DNA of 64,000 nucleotides from Ramlibacter henchirensis (GTDB lineage Bacteria > Pseudomonadota > Gammaproteobacteria > Burkholderiales > Burkholderiaceae_C). A program made the position numbers and the translations under genes. The notes beneath the pieces were generated by a model. It saw only the letters and a list, made by a program, of their open reading frames with translations, was not told the DNA's origin and did no database searches. Shown one piece after another: positions 19,038-29,556 of this stretch. Numbering within the stretch: the stretch's first letter is position 1; every line of letters begins with the position of its first letter. The stretch lies in assembly GCF_004682015.1 (NCBI RefSeq), contig NZ_SMLM01000001.1:186001-250000 (forward strand), given 5' to 3'.

Positions 19038-20190
19038 TCACCGGACTCATGCTGGCCAAGGACGCCGTGCCGCCGCAGGGCGGCGCGGAGCCGAGCCATG
19101 GCGAGCCCGCCCCCGCCGCCTCGCAGCGTGAAGGGCGCGTGGCGCTCGTGATGGCTGGCGGAACGGGCGGCCACATCTTCCCGGGACTCGCCGTGGCCGA
19201 AGCGCTGCGCGAGCGCGGCTGGCGCGTGCACTGGCTGGGCGCACCCGGCAGCATGGAAAGCCGGCTGGTGCCGCCGCGCGGATTCACGCTGGAGACCATC
19301 GACTTCGGCGGCGTGCGCGGCAAAGGGCCGGTCACGCTGGCGCTGCTGCCGCTGCGGCTGCTGCGCGCCTTCTGGCAAAGCATCCGCGTGGTGCGGCGCG
19401 TGCGTCCCGACGTGGTGATCGGCCTGGGCGGCTACATCACCTTCCCCGCGGGAATGATGTCCGTGCTGCTGGGCAAGCCGCTGGTGCTGCACGAACAGAA
19501 CTCGATCGCCGGCATGTCCAACCGCGTGCTGGCCGAAGTGGCCGACCGCGTGTTCACCGCCTTCCCGAAGGTGATGTCCAAGGGCCGCTGGATCGGCAAC
19601 CCGCTGCGCACAGGTTTCCTGCAGCAGCCCTCGCCCGAAGAGCGCTTTGCCGGCCGCACCGGTCCGCTGAAGGTGCTGGTGGTGGGCGGCAGCCTCGGCG
19701 CCAAGGCGCTGAACGAGATCGTGCCCAAGGCGCTCGCGCTCATGCCGCCCGAGCAGCGCCCCTACGTGCTGCACCAGAGCGGCGCAAAACAGATCGACGA
19801 ACTGCACGCCAACTACGCCGCCGCCGGCGTGCACGCCGAACTCACGCCCTTCATCGAAGACACGGCCGAAGGCTTCGCTGAAGCCGACCTGGTGATCTGC
19901 CGTGCCGGCGCGAGCACCGTCACCGAGATCGCGGCCGTCGGCGCCGCGGCGGTGTACGTGCCGTTTCCGCATGCGGTGGACGACCACCAGACCACCAACG
20001 CCAGGTTCATCGTCGACGCGGGAGGCGGCTGGCTGATCCAGCAGCGCGACCTCACGCCCGAGGGCCTGGCCCGACTGATCCAAGGCATCGACCGGACCGA
20101 ACTGCTGCGCAAGGCGCAAGCCGCGCAGAAAGTGGCGCGCACCAGCGCCACGGCCGACATGGTGCAAGCCTGCGAGGAGCTCGCGAAGGC

Positions 20191-20194
<4 letters not shown>
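19034..20194 (+). CDS. murG: Lipid II synthase MurG
   Basis: MurG adds GlcNAc from UDP-GlcNAc to lipid I at the inner face of the membrane. The 386-residue protein has the glycine-rich [11 protein letters not shown] loop, GLGGYITFP, the HEQNSIAG motif and the C-terminal donor-binding [17 protein letters not shown] region. About 35 residues before the first strand, rich in Pro and Ala, are not part of the usual fold. The ATG at 19034 overlaps the ftsW stop; a start nearer the core is possible, but none is better placed. Confidence 0.95.
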
Positions 20195-21603
<1,409 letters not shown>

Positions 21604-21615
21604 AGGCCGCAGGAA

Positions 21616-21718
21616 ATCCGGTACGCAGAAAGCTCGGAAAGAACGCAGAAAGCGCGGAAATCTTCATGGATTCTTCCTCGCTTCTTTTCTGCGTCCTTTC
21701 TGCGTTTTCTGCGTACGG
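21616..21718. repeat. REP-like imperfect inverted repeat between murC and ddl
   Basis: The left arm carries two copies of ACGCAGAAAG and GGAAA spacers. The right arm carries three copies of TTTCTGCGT and ends in TTCTGCGTACGG, mirroring GGTACGCAGAA on the left. The arms of about 48 bases match over most positions and meet near 21667. The whole gap can therefore fold into one long hairpin. It looks like a dispersed intergenic repeat inserted into the dcw cluster. It is open in reading frames on both strands but shows no protein features. Confidence 0.6.
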
Positions 21719-21742
21719 CAGTCCGCATGCAAGGGACATCGC

Positions 21743-22755
<1,013 letters not shown>

Positions 22756-22759
<4 letters not shown>

Positions 22760-23547
22760 AGAAGAAAAAAGCCGCCCCGCCGCCGCTGGACGTGCGCCTG
22801 ATGAACAACACCGCCATGGTGCTGTTCGCGGCGTTCGGCGTGCTGCTGCTGGCGGCGCTGTGCTGGTGGGCGGTGCGGCACCCGGCGTTCGCGCTGGGCG
22901 GCATCAGCCTGCAGGGCGACGTCACGCACAACAACGTGGCGACGGTGCGCGCCAACGTGGCCCCCCGGCTGCGCGGCAACTTCTTCACCGTCGATCTCGA
23001 CGCCGCGCGCCGTGCATTCGAGGACGTGCCCTGGGTGCGGCAGGCCATCGTGCGGCGCGAGTTCCCGAACCGGCTGCGCGTGGTGCTGCAGGAGCACGAG
23101 GCCGTGGCTTTCTGGGGCGACGAGGGCAGCTCGCGCATGGTCAACAGCCACGGCGAACTGTTCGAAGCGAACGCGGGCGATGTGGAGGCCGATGGCTTGC
23201 CGCGGCTGGCGGGGCCGGACGGCCACGCGGCCCAGGTGCTGGCGATGTACCGGGCGATCGCGCCGCTGTTCGAGCCGCTGGAGCTGGCGGCCGAGGAGCT
23301 GGTGCTGACCGGGCGCGGCAGCTGGCAGCTGTCGCTGGACACCGGCGCCACCGTCGAACTGGGCCGCGGCGACATCGCCGAAGTGCTGCCGCGCGTGCAG
23401 CGCTTCGCGCAGACGCTGACCCAGGTGACGTCGCGCTACGGGCGCCGGCCGGAGGCGCTGGTCTCGGCCGACCTGCGCTACGGCGACGGCTTTGCGATCC
23501 GGTTGAGGGGCGTCGGCACGGTGACGGCCGAGTCGAGGAAGGGATAG
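22756..23547 (+). CDS. ftsQ: Cell division protein FtsQ
   Basis: The 263-residue bitopic protein has a basic cytoplasmic start (MKKKKA), one membrane segment (about 17-37), a POTRA domain (about 46-115, [15 protein letters not shown] onward) and a beta domain with the [19 protein letters not shown] segment. FtsQ forms the FtsQLB complex that signals to FtsWI. The ATG at 22756 overlaps the ddl stop as ATGA. FtsA follows after 12 bases. Confidence 0.94.
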
Positions 23548-23559
23548 GGGAACGGGAAC

Positions 23560-24789
23560 ATGGCGAAGGAATACAAGGACCTCGTCGTCGGCCTGGACAT
23601 CGGCACCGCCAAGGTGATGGCGGTGGTGGCCGAGGTCCTGCCGGGCGGCGAGCTCAAGCTGGCGGGGCTGGGCGTGGCGCCCTCCAACGGCCTGAAGCGC
23701 GGCGTGGTGGTGAACATCGACGCCACGGTGCAGAGCATCCAGCAGGCGCTGAAGGAAGCCGAGCTGATGGCCGACTGCAAGATCACGCGCGTCTACACCG
23801 GCATCACGGGCAGCCACATCCGCGGCATCAACTCCAGCGGCATGGTGGCGGTGAAGGACCGCGAGGTGACCCCGGCCGACGTGGCCCGCGTGGTGGAGAC
23901 GGCGCGCGCGATCAACATCTCGACCGACCAGCGCCTGCTGCTGGTCGAACCGCAGGAGTTCGTGATCGACGGGCAGGACGTGCGCGAGCCGATCGGCATG
24001 AGCGGCATCCGGCTCGAAGCCAAGGTCCACATCGTCACCGGCGCGCAGAGCGCGGCCGAGAACATCATCAAGTGCGTGCGCCGCTGCGGGCTGGAGGTCG
24101 AGCAGCTGATGCTCAACCCGCTGGCCTCCAGCCAGGCCGTCCTGACGCAGGACGAGAAGGAACTGGGCGTGGCGCTGGTGGACATCGGCGCCGGCACCAC
24201 CGACGTCGCCATCTTCACGGGCGGTGCGATCCGCCACACGTCGGTGATCCCGATCGCCGGGGACCTGATCACCAGCGACATCGCGATGGCGCTGCGCACG
24301 CCCACCAAGGACGCCGAGGACATCAAGGTCGAGAGCGGCTACGCCAAGCAGCTGCTGGCCGACCCGGAGCAGCAGGTCGAGGTGCCGGGCCTGGGCGACC
24401 GTGGCCCGCGCATGCTGTCGCGCCAGGCGCTGGCCGGCGTGATCGAGCCGCGCGTCGAGGAGATCTTCTCCCTGGTGCAGCAGGTGGTGCGCGAGTCCGG
24501 CTACGAGGAGGTGCTGTCCTCCGGCGTGGTGATCACCGGCGGCAGCGCCGTGATGCCGGGCATGGTCGAACTCGGCGAAGACATCTTCCTCAAGCCGGTG
24601 CGCCGGGGCGTGCCCCAGTACACCGGCGCGCTGGCCGACATGGTGGCGCAGCCCCGTGCGGCCACCGTCATGGGCCTGCTCGAGGAAGCGCGGCTGGCAC
24701 GCGTGCGCGGGCACAAGGTCGCGCAGAAGAACGGGTCGATGAAGACCGCTTTCTCGCGGTTCAAGGATTTCATCGTGGGGAACTTCTGA
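23560..24789 (+). CDS. ftsA: Cell division protein FtsA
   Basis: FtsA is the actin-like protein that anchors FtsZ to the membrane and links it to the divisome. The 409-residue protein has the phosphate 1 motif GLDIGTAKV, the 1C domain inserted after it (about 85-165), phosphate 2 DIGAGTTDVA (about 208-217), the adenosine motif TGGSAVMPG and a C-terminal amphipathic helix ending FSRFKDFIVGNF. GGGGAACGGGAAC precedes the ATG. Confidence 0.96.
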   Translation: MAKEYKDLVVGLDIGTAKVMAVVAEVLPGGELKLAGLGVAPSNGLKRGVVVNIDATVQSIQQALKEAELMADCKITRVYTGITGSHIRGINSSGMVAVKDREVTPADVARVVETARAINISTDQRLLLVEPQEFVIDGQDVREPIGMSGIRLEAKVHIVTGAQSAAENIIKCVRRCGLEVEQLMLNPLASSQAVLTQDEKELGVALVDIGAGTTDVAIFTGGAIRHTSVIPIAGDLITSDIAMALRTPTKDAEDIKVESGYAKQLLADPEQQVEVPGLGDRGPRMLSRQALAGVIEPRVEEIFSLVQQVVRESGYEEVLSSGVVITGGSAVMPGMVELGEDIFLKPVRRGVPQYTGALADMVAQPRAATVMGLLEEARLARVRGHKVAQKNGSMKTAFSRFKDFIVGNF

Positions 24790-24937
24790 TGTTCACCATG
24801 AAACGCTGGCTCGCGCGGGGCAGCCCGCCTTTGCGACGAAGGGAGCGATGGCGGTGCACCGATCCGCCCTCATGAGCGTTCACCCCTCATCCAACAAATC
24901 AGCAAGTGGCAACTGCAACGAAGTACAGGAGATTCAA
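24790..24937 (+). other. ftsA-ftsZ gap
   Basis: These 148 bases hold no convincing gene. An in-frame ATG at 24848 would extend FtsZ by 30 residues that are not conserved. The stretch becomes more AT-rich toward ftsZ and may carry an ftsZ promoter, but I could not pick one out. Confidence 0.4.
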
Positions 24938-26185
24938 ATGAGCATCGAAATGATCGAAGTCGAGGAGTTCCACCTGGGCACCCAGATCAAGGTGATCGGT
25001 GTCGGTGGCGGCGGCGGCAACGCGGTGGAGCACATGATTTCGCGCGCGGTCCAGGGCGTGGAGTTCATCTGCGCCAACACCGACGCGCAGGCGCTGGTGC
25101 GCAGCGCGGCGCACAAGGTGATCCAGCTGGGGAACAACGGGCTGGGCGCGGGCGGCAAGCCCGACCGCGGGCGCGACGCGGCCGAAGCCGCGGCTGAAAG
25201 CATCCGCGACGCGATCGATGGCGCGCACATGCTGTTCATCACCGCCGGCATGGGCGGCGGCACCGGCACGGGCGCGGCGCCGGTGATCGCGCGCATCGCC
25301 AAGGAGATGGGCATCCTCACCGTGGGCGTCGTGACCAAGCCGTTCGACTGGGAAGGCGGCCGCCGCATGACGAACGCCGACCAGGGCCTGATGGAGCTGG
25401 AAGCCAACGTCGACTCGCTGATCGTGGTGCTCAACGAGAAGCTGCTCGACGTGCTGGGCGACGAGATCACGCAGGACGAGGCGTTCGCGCACGCCAACGA
25501 TGTGCTGAAGAACGCGGTGGGCGGCATCGCGGAAATCATCAACGTGCCGGGCCACGTCAACGTGGACTTCGAGGACGTGCGCACCGTGATGGGCGAGCCG
25601 GGCAAGGCGATGATGGGCACGGCGGTCGCGTCGGGCCCGGACCGCGCGCGCATCGCGGCGGAACAGGCCGTGGCCTGCCCGCTGCTGGACGGCATCGACC
25701 TGTCGGGCGCCAAGGGCGTGCTGGTGCTGATCACCGCGGCCAAGGGCAGCCTGAAGCTGGCCGAGTCCAAGCTGGCGATGAACACCATCCGCGCCTACGC
25801 CTCGCCGGACGCTCACGTCATCTACGGCACGGCCTACGACGACAGCCTGGACGACGAGGTGCGCGTGACGGTGGTGGCCACCGGCCTGTCGCGCCAGGGC
25901 CAGCAGCGCCGCACGGCGCCTCCGCTGCAGGTGCTGCGCACCGGCACCGACAACGTGCCGTTCAACGTGCCCACGGTGAACCATGCCGTCGCCGGCCCCG
26001 GCGCCATCGCCACGCGCGAGACGGGCGGCATGGGCGCCCCGCAGCAGCCGGACTACGGCGGCATGACGGTGCCCAGCGTGTGGCGCACCAACCGCACGCA
26101 GGCCGCGGCGAAGGTCGACGCGCTGTCTTCGGGCGGCATGGACGACTTCGAGATCCCCGCGTTCCTGCGCAAGCAGGCCGATTGA
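24938..26185 (+). CDS. ftsZ: Cell division GTPase FtsZ
   Basis: FtsZ forms the tubulin-like Z-ring. The 415-residue protein has GVGGGGGNAVEHM, the tubulin signature GGGTGTGAAP (about 107-116), NADQGLMELE and the T7 synergy loop. After a variable linker it ends with the conserved peptide DDFEIPAFLRKQAD, which binds FtsA and ZipA. The ATG at 24938 has AGGAG seven bases upstream. Four hairpins follow the stop codon, which probably define the 3' end of the transcript. Confidence 0.97.
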   Translation: MSIEMIEVEEFHLGTQIKVIGVGGGGGNAVEHMISRAVQGVEFICANTDAQALVRSAAHKVIQLGNNGLGAGGKPDRGRDAAEAAAESIRDAIDGAHMLFITAGMGGGTGTGAAPVIARIAKEMGILTVGVVTKPFDWEGGRRMTNADQGLMELEANVDSLIVVLNEKLLDVLGDEITQDEAFAHANDVLKNAVGGIAEIINVPGHVNVDFEDVRTVMGEPGKAMMGTAVASGPDRARIAAEQAVACPLLDGIDLSGAKGVLVLITAAKGSLKLAESKLAMNTIRAYASPDAHVIYGTAYDDSLDDEVRVTVVATGLSRQGQQRRTAPPLQVLRTGTDNVPFNVPTVNHAVAGPGAIATRETGGMGAPQQPDYGGMTVPSVWRTNRTQAAAKVDALSSGGMDDFEIPAFLRKQAD

Positions 26186-26191
26186 TCACGA

Positions 26192-26334
26192 CGAAAACGC
26201 TGCGCGTTTTCGCCGTGTTCTGAACGGTTGAGCGAGGACCGGCAAAGCCGGATCCTCGCTCAAGGGGTGTCCGCGCTGCATGTTATTCCGCGCGGACGGT
26301 GCCCCTGCGGAGAGGGTGCGGCGTCAGCGCCGCA
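26192..26334. repeat. Row of four perfect or near-perfect hairpins after ftsZ
   Basis: Four stems stand in a row. CGAAAACGC/GCGTTTTCG lies at 26192-26212. A 16-bp stem with one bulged base (TTGAGCGAGGACCGGC on its left arm) lies at 26228-26263. GTCCGCGC/GCGCGGAC lies at 26269-26297. TGCGGCG/CGCCGCA lies at 26317-26334. None is followed by a long U-run. They could stabilise or end the ftsZ mRNA, or be a cluster of REP elements. Confidence 0.65.
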
Positions 26335-26355
26335 TGGAGTTTGCGAGGAGGATTC

Positions 26356-26973
26356 GTGCCGCAGTTGATCATCACGGTGGAAGGCGTCGAGGTTCGCCAG
26401 GTCTACCTCTCCAGGGACCGCACGACGCTGGGCCGCGCGCCCGAGAACGACATCGTGCTGCAGAACCCCGCGATCAGCAGCCAGCACTGCGCTTTCGACC
26501 TCAAGCGCCTGTCGGACGTGTTCGTCGAGGACCTGGGCAGCACCAACGGCACCTTCGTCAACAACAAGCGCGTCAAGCGGCAGAGGCTGCGTGACGAGGA
26601 CGTGGTCGCGATCTCGAGCTTCCGCATCCGCTTCCTGACCGCCAGCGCCGACTCGGGCTTCCGCGCGACGGCGGCGATGGCGTTCTCGCCGTCGCAGCCG
26701 GCCGCCGCGGCGCATGCCAGCTTCCGCGTGCTCACGGGCAGTTCCGCCGGCCTCGAGGTGCCGGTGAACAAGGCCGTGTCCACCTTCGGCAAGCCGGGCG
26801 TGGCGGTGATCGTGGTGGCGCACCGGCCCAGCGGCTACTACGCGGCCCACCTCGACGGCGAGGAGGTTCCCCAGCTCAATGGCCGTCCGCTGCGACAGGA
26901 CCCGGTGCTGCTGGCCCACCACGACGTGCTGGAACTGGCGGGAACGCAGATGCAGTTCGTGTTGGCCAATTGA
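26356..26973 (+). CDS. FHA-domain protein between ftsZ and lpxC
   Basis: Residues about 5-95 of this 205-residue protein are a forkhead-associated domain with the phosphothreonine-binding pattern LGRAPENDIVL, ISSQHC and LGSTNGTFVN. After a Pro/Ala-rich stretch (about 110-125) the second half (about 128-205) looks like a second, degenerate FHA-type sandwich that lacks the binding residues. FHA domains read phosphothreonine marks, and a Ser/Thr kinase is encoded at 37662. The GTG at 26356 has an excellent GAGGAGGA site; upstream codons in the same frame lie in the hairpin region and are rejected. The specific role is unknown. Confidence 0.82.
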   Translation: MPQLIITVEGVEVRQVYLSRDRTTLGRAPENDIVLQNPAISSQHCAFDLKRLSDVFVEDLGSTNGTFVNNKRVKRQRLRDEDVVAISSFRIRFLTASADSGFRATAAMAFSPSQPAAAAHASFRVLTGSSAGLEVPVNKAVSTFGKPGVAVIVVAHRPSGYYAAHLDGEEVPQLNGRPLRQDPVLLAHHDVLELAGTQMQFVLAN

Positions 26974-27070
26974 GGGCGAGGGATGAGGATGCGCTCGCGG
27001 TTGACCTTTGCAATCAATGGGTGGCATAGCTAAATGAACTTCTCCCTCATCCCTCGTCCCTCGTCCCTCG
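26974..27070. repeat. Inverted repeat with four tandem TCCCTCR heptamers before lpxC
   Basis: The right arm holds four consecutive heptamers (TCCCTCA, then three TCCCTCG) at 27043-27070. The left arm near 26974-26995 (GGCGAGGGATGAGG) is complementary to part of it. Between the arms lies the AT-richer stretch 27001-27040, starting TTGACC. It looks like a dispersed intergenic repeat that may also bring promoter elements to lpxC. Confidence 0.5.
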
Positions 27071-27074
27071 CCTC

Positions 27075-27080
27075 TAAAAT
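27075..27080 (+). promoter_or_regulatory. Candidate -10 hexamer of lpxC (near-leaderless)
   Basis: TAAAAT ends 7 bases before the lpxC ATG, with no ribosome binding site between them. TTGACC at 27001-27006 with a poorer -10 at about 27024-27030 is an alternative promoter that would give a normal leader. Confidence 0.35.
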
Positions 27081-27087
27081 TCGTTCC

Positions 27088-28011
27088 ATGCTCGCCCAGC
27101 GCACGCTCAAGACCCTCACCCGCGCGGTGGGCGTGGGCCTGCACGGCGGCCAGCGGGTGGAACTCACGCTGCGCCCTGCGCGGCCCGACAGCGGCATCGT
27201 GTTCCGCCGCACCGACCTGCCGCAGCCCGTGGACATCCCGGTGTCGGCCGAAGCGGTGACGGACACCCGGCTCGCCTCCACGATCTCCAACGGCGCGGTC
27301 AAGGTGCACACGGTCGAACACCTGATGTCCGCCTGCGCCGGCCTGGGCCTGGACAACCTCTACATCGACATCACGGCCGAGGAAGTGCCCATCCTCGACG
27401 GCTCGTCATCGTCCTTCGTGTTCCTGCTGCAAAGCGCGGGCATCGAGGTACAGAACGCGCCGCGCCGCTTCATCCGCGTGCTCAAGCCCGTCGAAGTGCG
27501 GGAAGGCGAGGGCGATGCGGTCAAGTGGGCGCGCCTGTCGCCCTATCACGGCTACAAGCTCAGTTTCGAGATCGACTTCGACCACCGCGTGGTCGATTCC
27601 ACCGGCCAGCGCGTCGAGTTCGACCTGGGCAAGGGCAACTACCAGCGCGACATCGCCCGCGCCCGCACCTTCGGCTTCACCAAGGACGTGGAGATGATGC
27701 GGGCCAACGGCCTGGCGCTGGGCGGCGGCATGGACAACGCGATCGTGATGGACGACTACCGCGTCCTGAACACGGAAGGCCTGCGCTACGAGGACGAGTT
27801 CGTCAAGCACAAGATCCTCGACGCCATGGGCGACCTGTACCTGCTGGGCAAGCCGCTGCTGGCCGCGTACAGCGCCTTCCGCTCCGGCCACGCGCTGAAC
27901 AACAAGCTGCTTCGCGCGCTCCTGGCCCAGCGGGACGCGTGGGAGGTGGTGAGCTTCGAGGACGAGCGCCAGGCGCCCGCCGGCTTCGGGCAACTCGCCC
28001 GCGCCTGGTAG
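27088..28011 (+). CDS. lpxC: UDP-3-O-acyl-GlcNAc deacetylase LpxC
   Basis: LpxC is the zinc enzyme that commits to lipid A synthesis. The 307-residue protein has [15 protein letters not shown] at its start, the zinc-ligand HTVEHLMSA motif (about 75-83), EVPILDGSS and the later [13 protein letters not shown] histidine. The length matches the family. The ATG at 27088 is where family similarity begins; an in-frame ATG at 27034 reads through the tandem heptamer repeat and is rejected. It confirms an LPS-bearing outer membrane. Confidence 0.96.
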   Translation: MLAQRTLKTLTRAVGVGLHGGQRVELTLRPARPDSGIVFRRTDLPQPVDIPVSAEAVTDTRLASTISNGAVKVHTVEHLMSACAGLGLDNLYIDITAEEVPILDGSSSSFVFLLQSAGIEVQNAPRRFIRVLKPVEVREGEGDAVKWARLSPYHGYKLSFEIDFDHRVVDSTGQRVEFDLGKGNYQRDIARARTFGFTKDVEMMRANGLALGGGMDNAIVMDDYRVLNTEGLRYEDEFVKHKILDAMGDLYLLGKPLLAAYSAFRSGHALNNKLLRALLAQRDAWEVVSFEDERQAPAGFGQLARAW

Positions 28012-28019
28012 CGGCGGCG

Positions 28020-28202
28020 ATGGCCGTCGTCCGCACAGCGGTCTTCCTGCTCCTGCTGGCCGCCGCCGTCCTGTTCGGCATGTACGCGTACACGGGCCAG
28101 CCGCGCTACAAGCGGATGGGCTTGGCTACCCTCAAGTGGACCCTCGTGGCCGCGTTCGGCTTCTTCGCCGTGCTGATCGCCGAACGGCTGATCGATCAGT
28201 AG
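28020..28202 (+). CDS. Small 60-residue membrane protein
   Basis: The frame starts 8 bases after lpxC. It encodes two hydrophobic segments (about residues 4-23 and 38-55) around a short basic loop (GQPRYKRMG), a sensible helical hairpin topology. Its stop overlaps the end of the convergent ruvC by seven bases. No named family is recognised, though similar small proteins often follow lpxC in related genomes as far as I recall. Confidence 0.6.
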   Translation: MAVVRTAVFLLLLAAAVLFGMYAYTGQPRYKRMGLATLKWTLVAAFGFFAVLIAERLIDQ

Positions 28203-28744
28203 GTTCGCCCGGCCCGGTACATGCCGCTGGTGCGGCGCGCGGTCGGGGTGGCCTGCGCGATGCGGGCCATCGACTGCCCCGCATGGGCATGGGTGATGGC
28301 CAGGCCCAGCGCATCGGCGGCGTCCTCGCCCGGAACGCCGGGCAGCTTCAGCAGCCGCTTGACCATCTCCTGCACCTGGGCCTTGGCGGCCCGGCCATGG
28401 CCGGCGATCGCCTGCTTCATCTGCACGGCCGTGTATTCGGCGACCGCGAGTTCGCAGGCGACCAGCGCGGTGACGCATGCGCCGCGCGCCTGTCCCAACA
28501 GCAGCGTGGATTGCGGATTGGTGTTGACGAAAACGATCTCGACCGCGGCGGCGTCCGGCCGGTAGCTGTCACGCACCTGCCGGATGCCGTCGAACAGCAC
28601 CTTCAGCCGCGCCGGCAGGTCGCCGCGCGCCAGATGGGTCGTGGTGATGGTGCCGCTGGCGACGTACTGCAGCGATGATCCCTGCACGTCGACCACGCCG
28701 AAACCGGTGGTCTGCAGGCCGGGGTCGATGCCGAGGATGCGCAT
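28196..28744 (-). CDS. ruvC: Holliday junction resolvase RuvC
   Basis: RuvC cleaves Holliday junctions with RuvAB. The 182-residue protein has the RNase H-like catalytic acids in ILGIDPG (Asp7), VEIVF (Glu about 68) and the [13 protein letters not shown] segment with the last two aspartates. The length is normal with a short C-terminal tail. It is alone here, with ruvAB not in view. A TAGACT hexamer ends 10 bases before the start. Confidence 0.95.
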   Translation of the reverse strand: MRILGIDPGLQTTGFGVVDVQGSSLQYVASGTITTTHLARGDLPARLKVLFDGIRQVRDSYRPDAAAVEIVFVNTNPQSTLLLGQARGACVTALVACELAVAEYTAVQMKQAIAGHGRAAKAQVQEMVKRLLKLPGVPGEDAADALGLAITHAHAGQSMARIAQATPTARRTSGMYRAGRTY

Positions 28745-28873
28745 GTGCGAGGCGAGTCTACCTGCGCAGGGGGTGGCTCAGCCGCGTGTATGCTCTAACG
28801 GCGGTGTCCTACAGGCCCTCGTGTTGCAGGGCTGCAAAGTACGGCCTGCGCTTTCATCCAAGAAGGAGAACTC

Positions 28874-29191
28874 ATGAACAAAATCCTCATCGCCTGCTTC
28901 ATCGCCCTGGGCCTCGCCGGTTGCGCCGGCATGGGCAGCGGCAACACCACGACCGGCACGCGCACCGCGGGCCAGGCGGTCGACGACGCGACGATCGGCA
29001 CCAAGCTGAAGGCCGCCCTGGCCGCCGACCCCGAGCTGAGCGCGCTGAAGATCAACGTCGACACCACGCAAGGCAACGTGCGCCTGCGCGGCGAAGTGAA
29101 GAACATGCAGCTGTGGCGCAAGGCCGGCGACGTGGCCCGCAAGGTCGAAGGCGTGAAGTCGGTCGACAACCAGCTGGTGATCACCGGCTGA
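28874..29191 (+). CDS. BON-domain lipoprotein
   Basis: The 105-residue protein has a lipoprotein signal peptide with lipobox GLAGC (Cys about 17) and a BON domain over about residues 35-105 (DDATIGTKLKAALAAD to VDNQLVITG). BON proteins such as OsmY and DolP bind phospholipid and support outer membrane integrity. With an alanine-type residue rather than Asp after the cysteine, it should go to the outer membrane. AAGGAG lies six bases before the ATG. It is probably a single-gene unit, possibly stress induced; a TATGCT hexamer lies near 28790. Confidence 0.85.
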   Translation: MNKILIACFIALGLAGCAGMGSGNTTTGTRTAGQAVDDATIGTKLKAALAADPELSALKINVDTTQGNVRLRGEVKNMQLWRKAGDVARKVEGVKSVDNQLVITG

Positions 29192-29204
29192 CCGCCGGCT
29201 GACG

Positions 29205-29421
29205 TCAGGCGCCGAAGTACCAGCGCACCGAGTGGAAGAACACCGGTGCGCCGAAGCACAGCGCATCCACCCGGTCCAACAGCCCATTGGCGCCCGTGAC
29301 CGAAGCGCGTGTCCCCAGGCGGGGACACCGTGATCGCGCAGCGCGGCGCGATCAGCGCGAACAGTAGCGCGGCCACGGTGGTCCCGGCGATCCACGCGAT
29401 CCAGAACACGACCACCACCAC
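29205..29421 (-). pseudogene. Remnant of a CdsA-type phosphatidate cytidylyltransferase
   Basis: Reading leftward, one frame gives a membrane-like stretch (FWIAWIAGTTVAALLFAL). A second frame gives ANGLLDRVDALCFGAPVF followed by FHSVRWYFGA and a TGA at 29205-29207. The second piece matches the C-terminal signature of CDP-diglyceride synthases, where a GGVLDRxDS-type motif is followed by APVFFH. The frames are joined only by a shift, no start codon or upstream body is present, and the segment between 29422 and the CAP gene shows nothing clear. It is best read as the decayed 3' end of a lost gene. Confidence 0.5.
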
Positions 29422-29544
29422 AAGACTTGGGGAGTAGCTTGCGGAAGTCGCGCAGGCTTTCGTGCCGGGCTTCGTCCCGTGCGTCGCCAGCTGCCTTCAA
29501 GCGGACGCGCACGCGGCCGACAAAAGCCGGCTTGCGGCCCACCC

Positions 29545-29550
29545 TATGCT
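29545..29550 (+). promoter_or_regulatory. Candidate -10 hexamer of the CAP gene (near-leaderless)
   Basis: TATGCT ends 6 bases before the ATG at 29557 and no Shine-Dalgarno sequence is visible. No strong -35 box was found. Confidence 0.3.
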
Positions 29551-29556
29551 GGCCCA

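Larger units (their letters stand above)
29192..29556. other. 365-base gap holding the gene remnant and CAP upstream region
   Basis: Besides the CdsA-like remnant, the stretch 29422-29544 holds no supported gene. A basic frame on the minus strand (with HESLRDFRKLLPKS) may be a further scrap of coding sequence but cannot be assigned. TATGCT at 29545-29550 is the candidate -10 box of the next gene. Confidence 0.45.
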
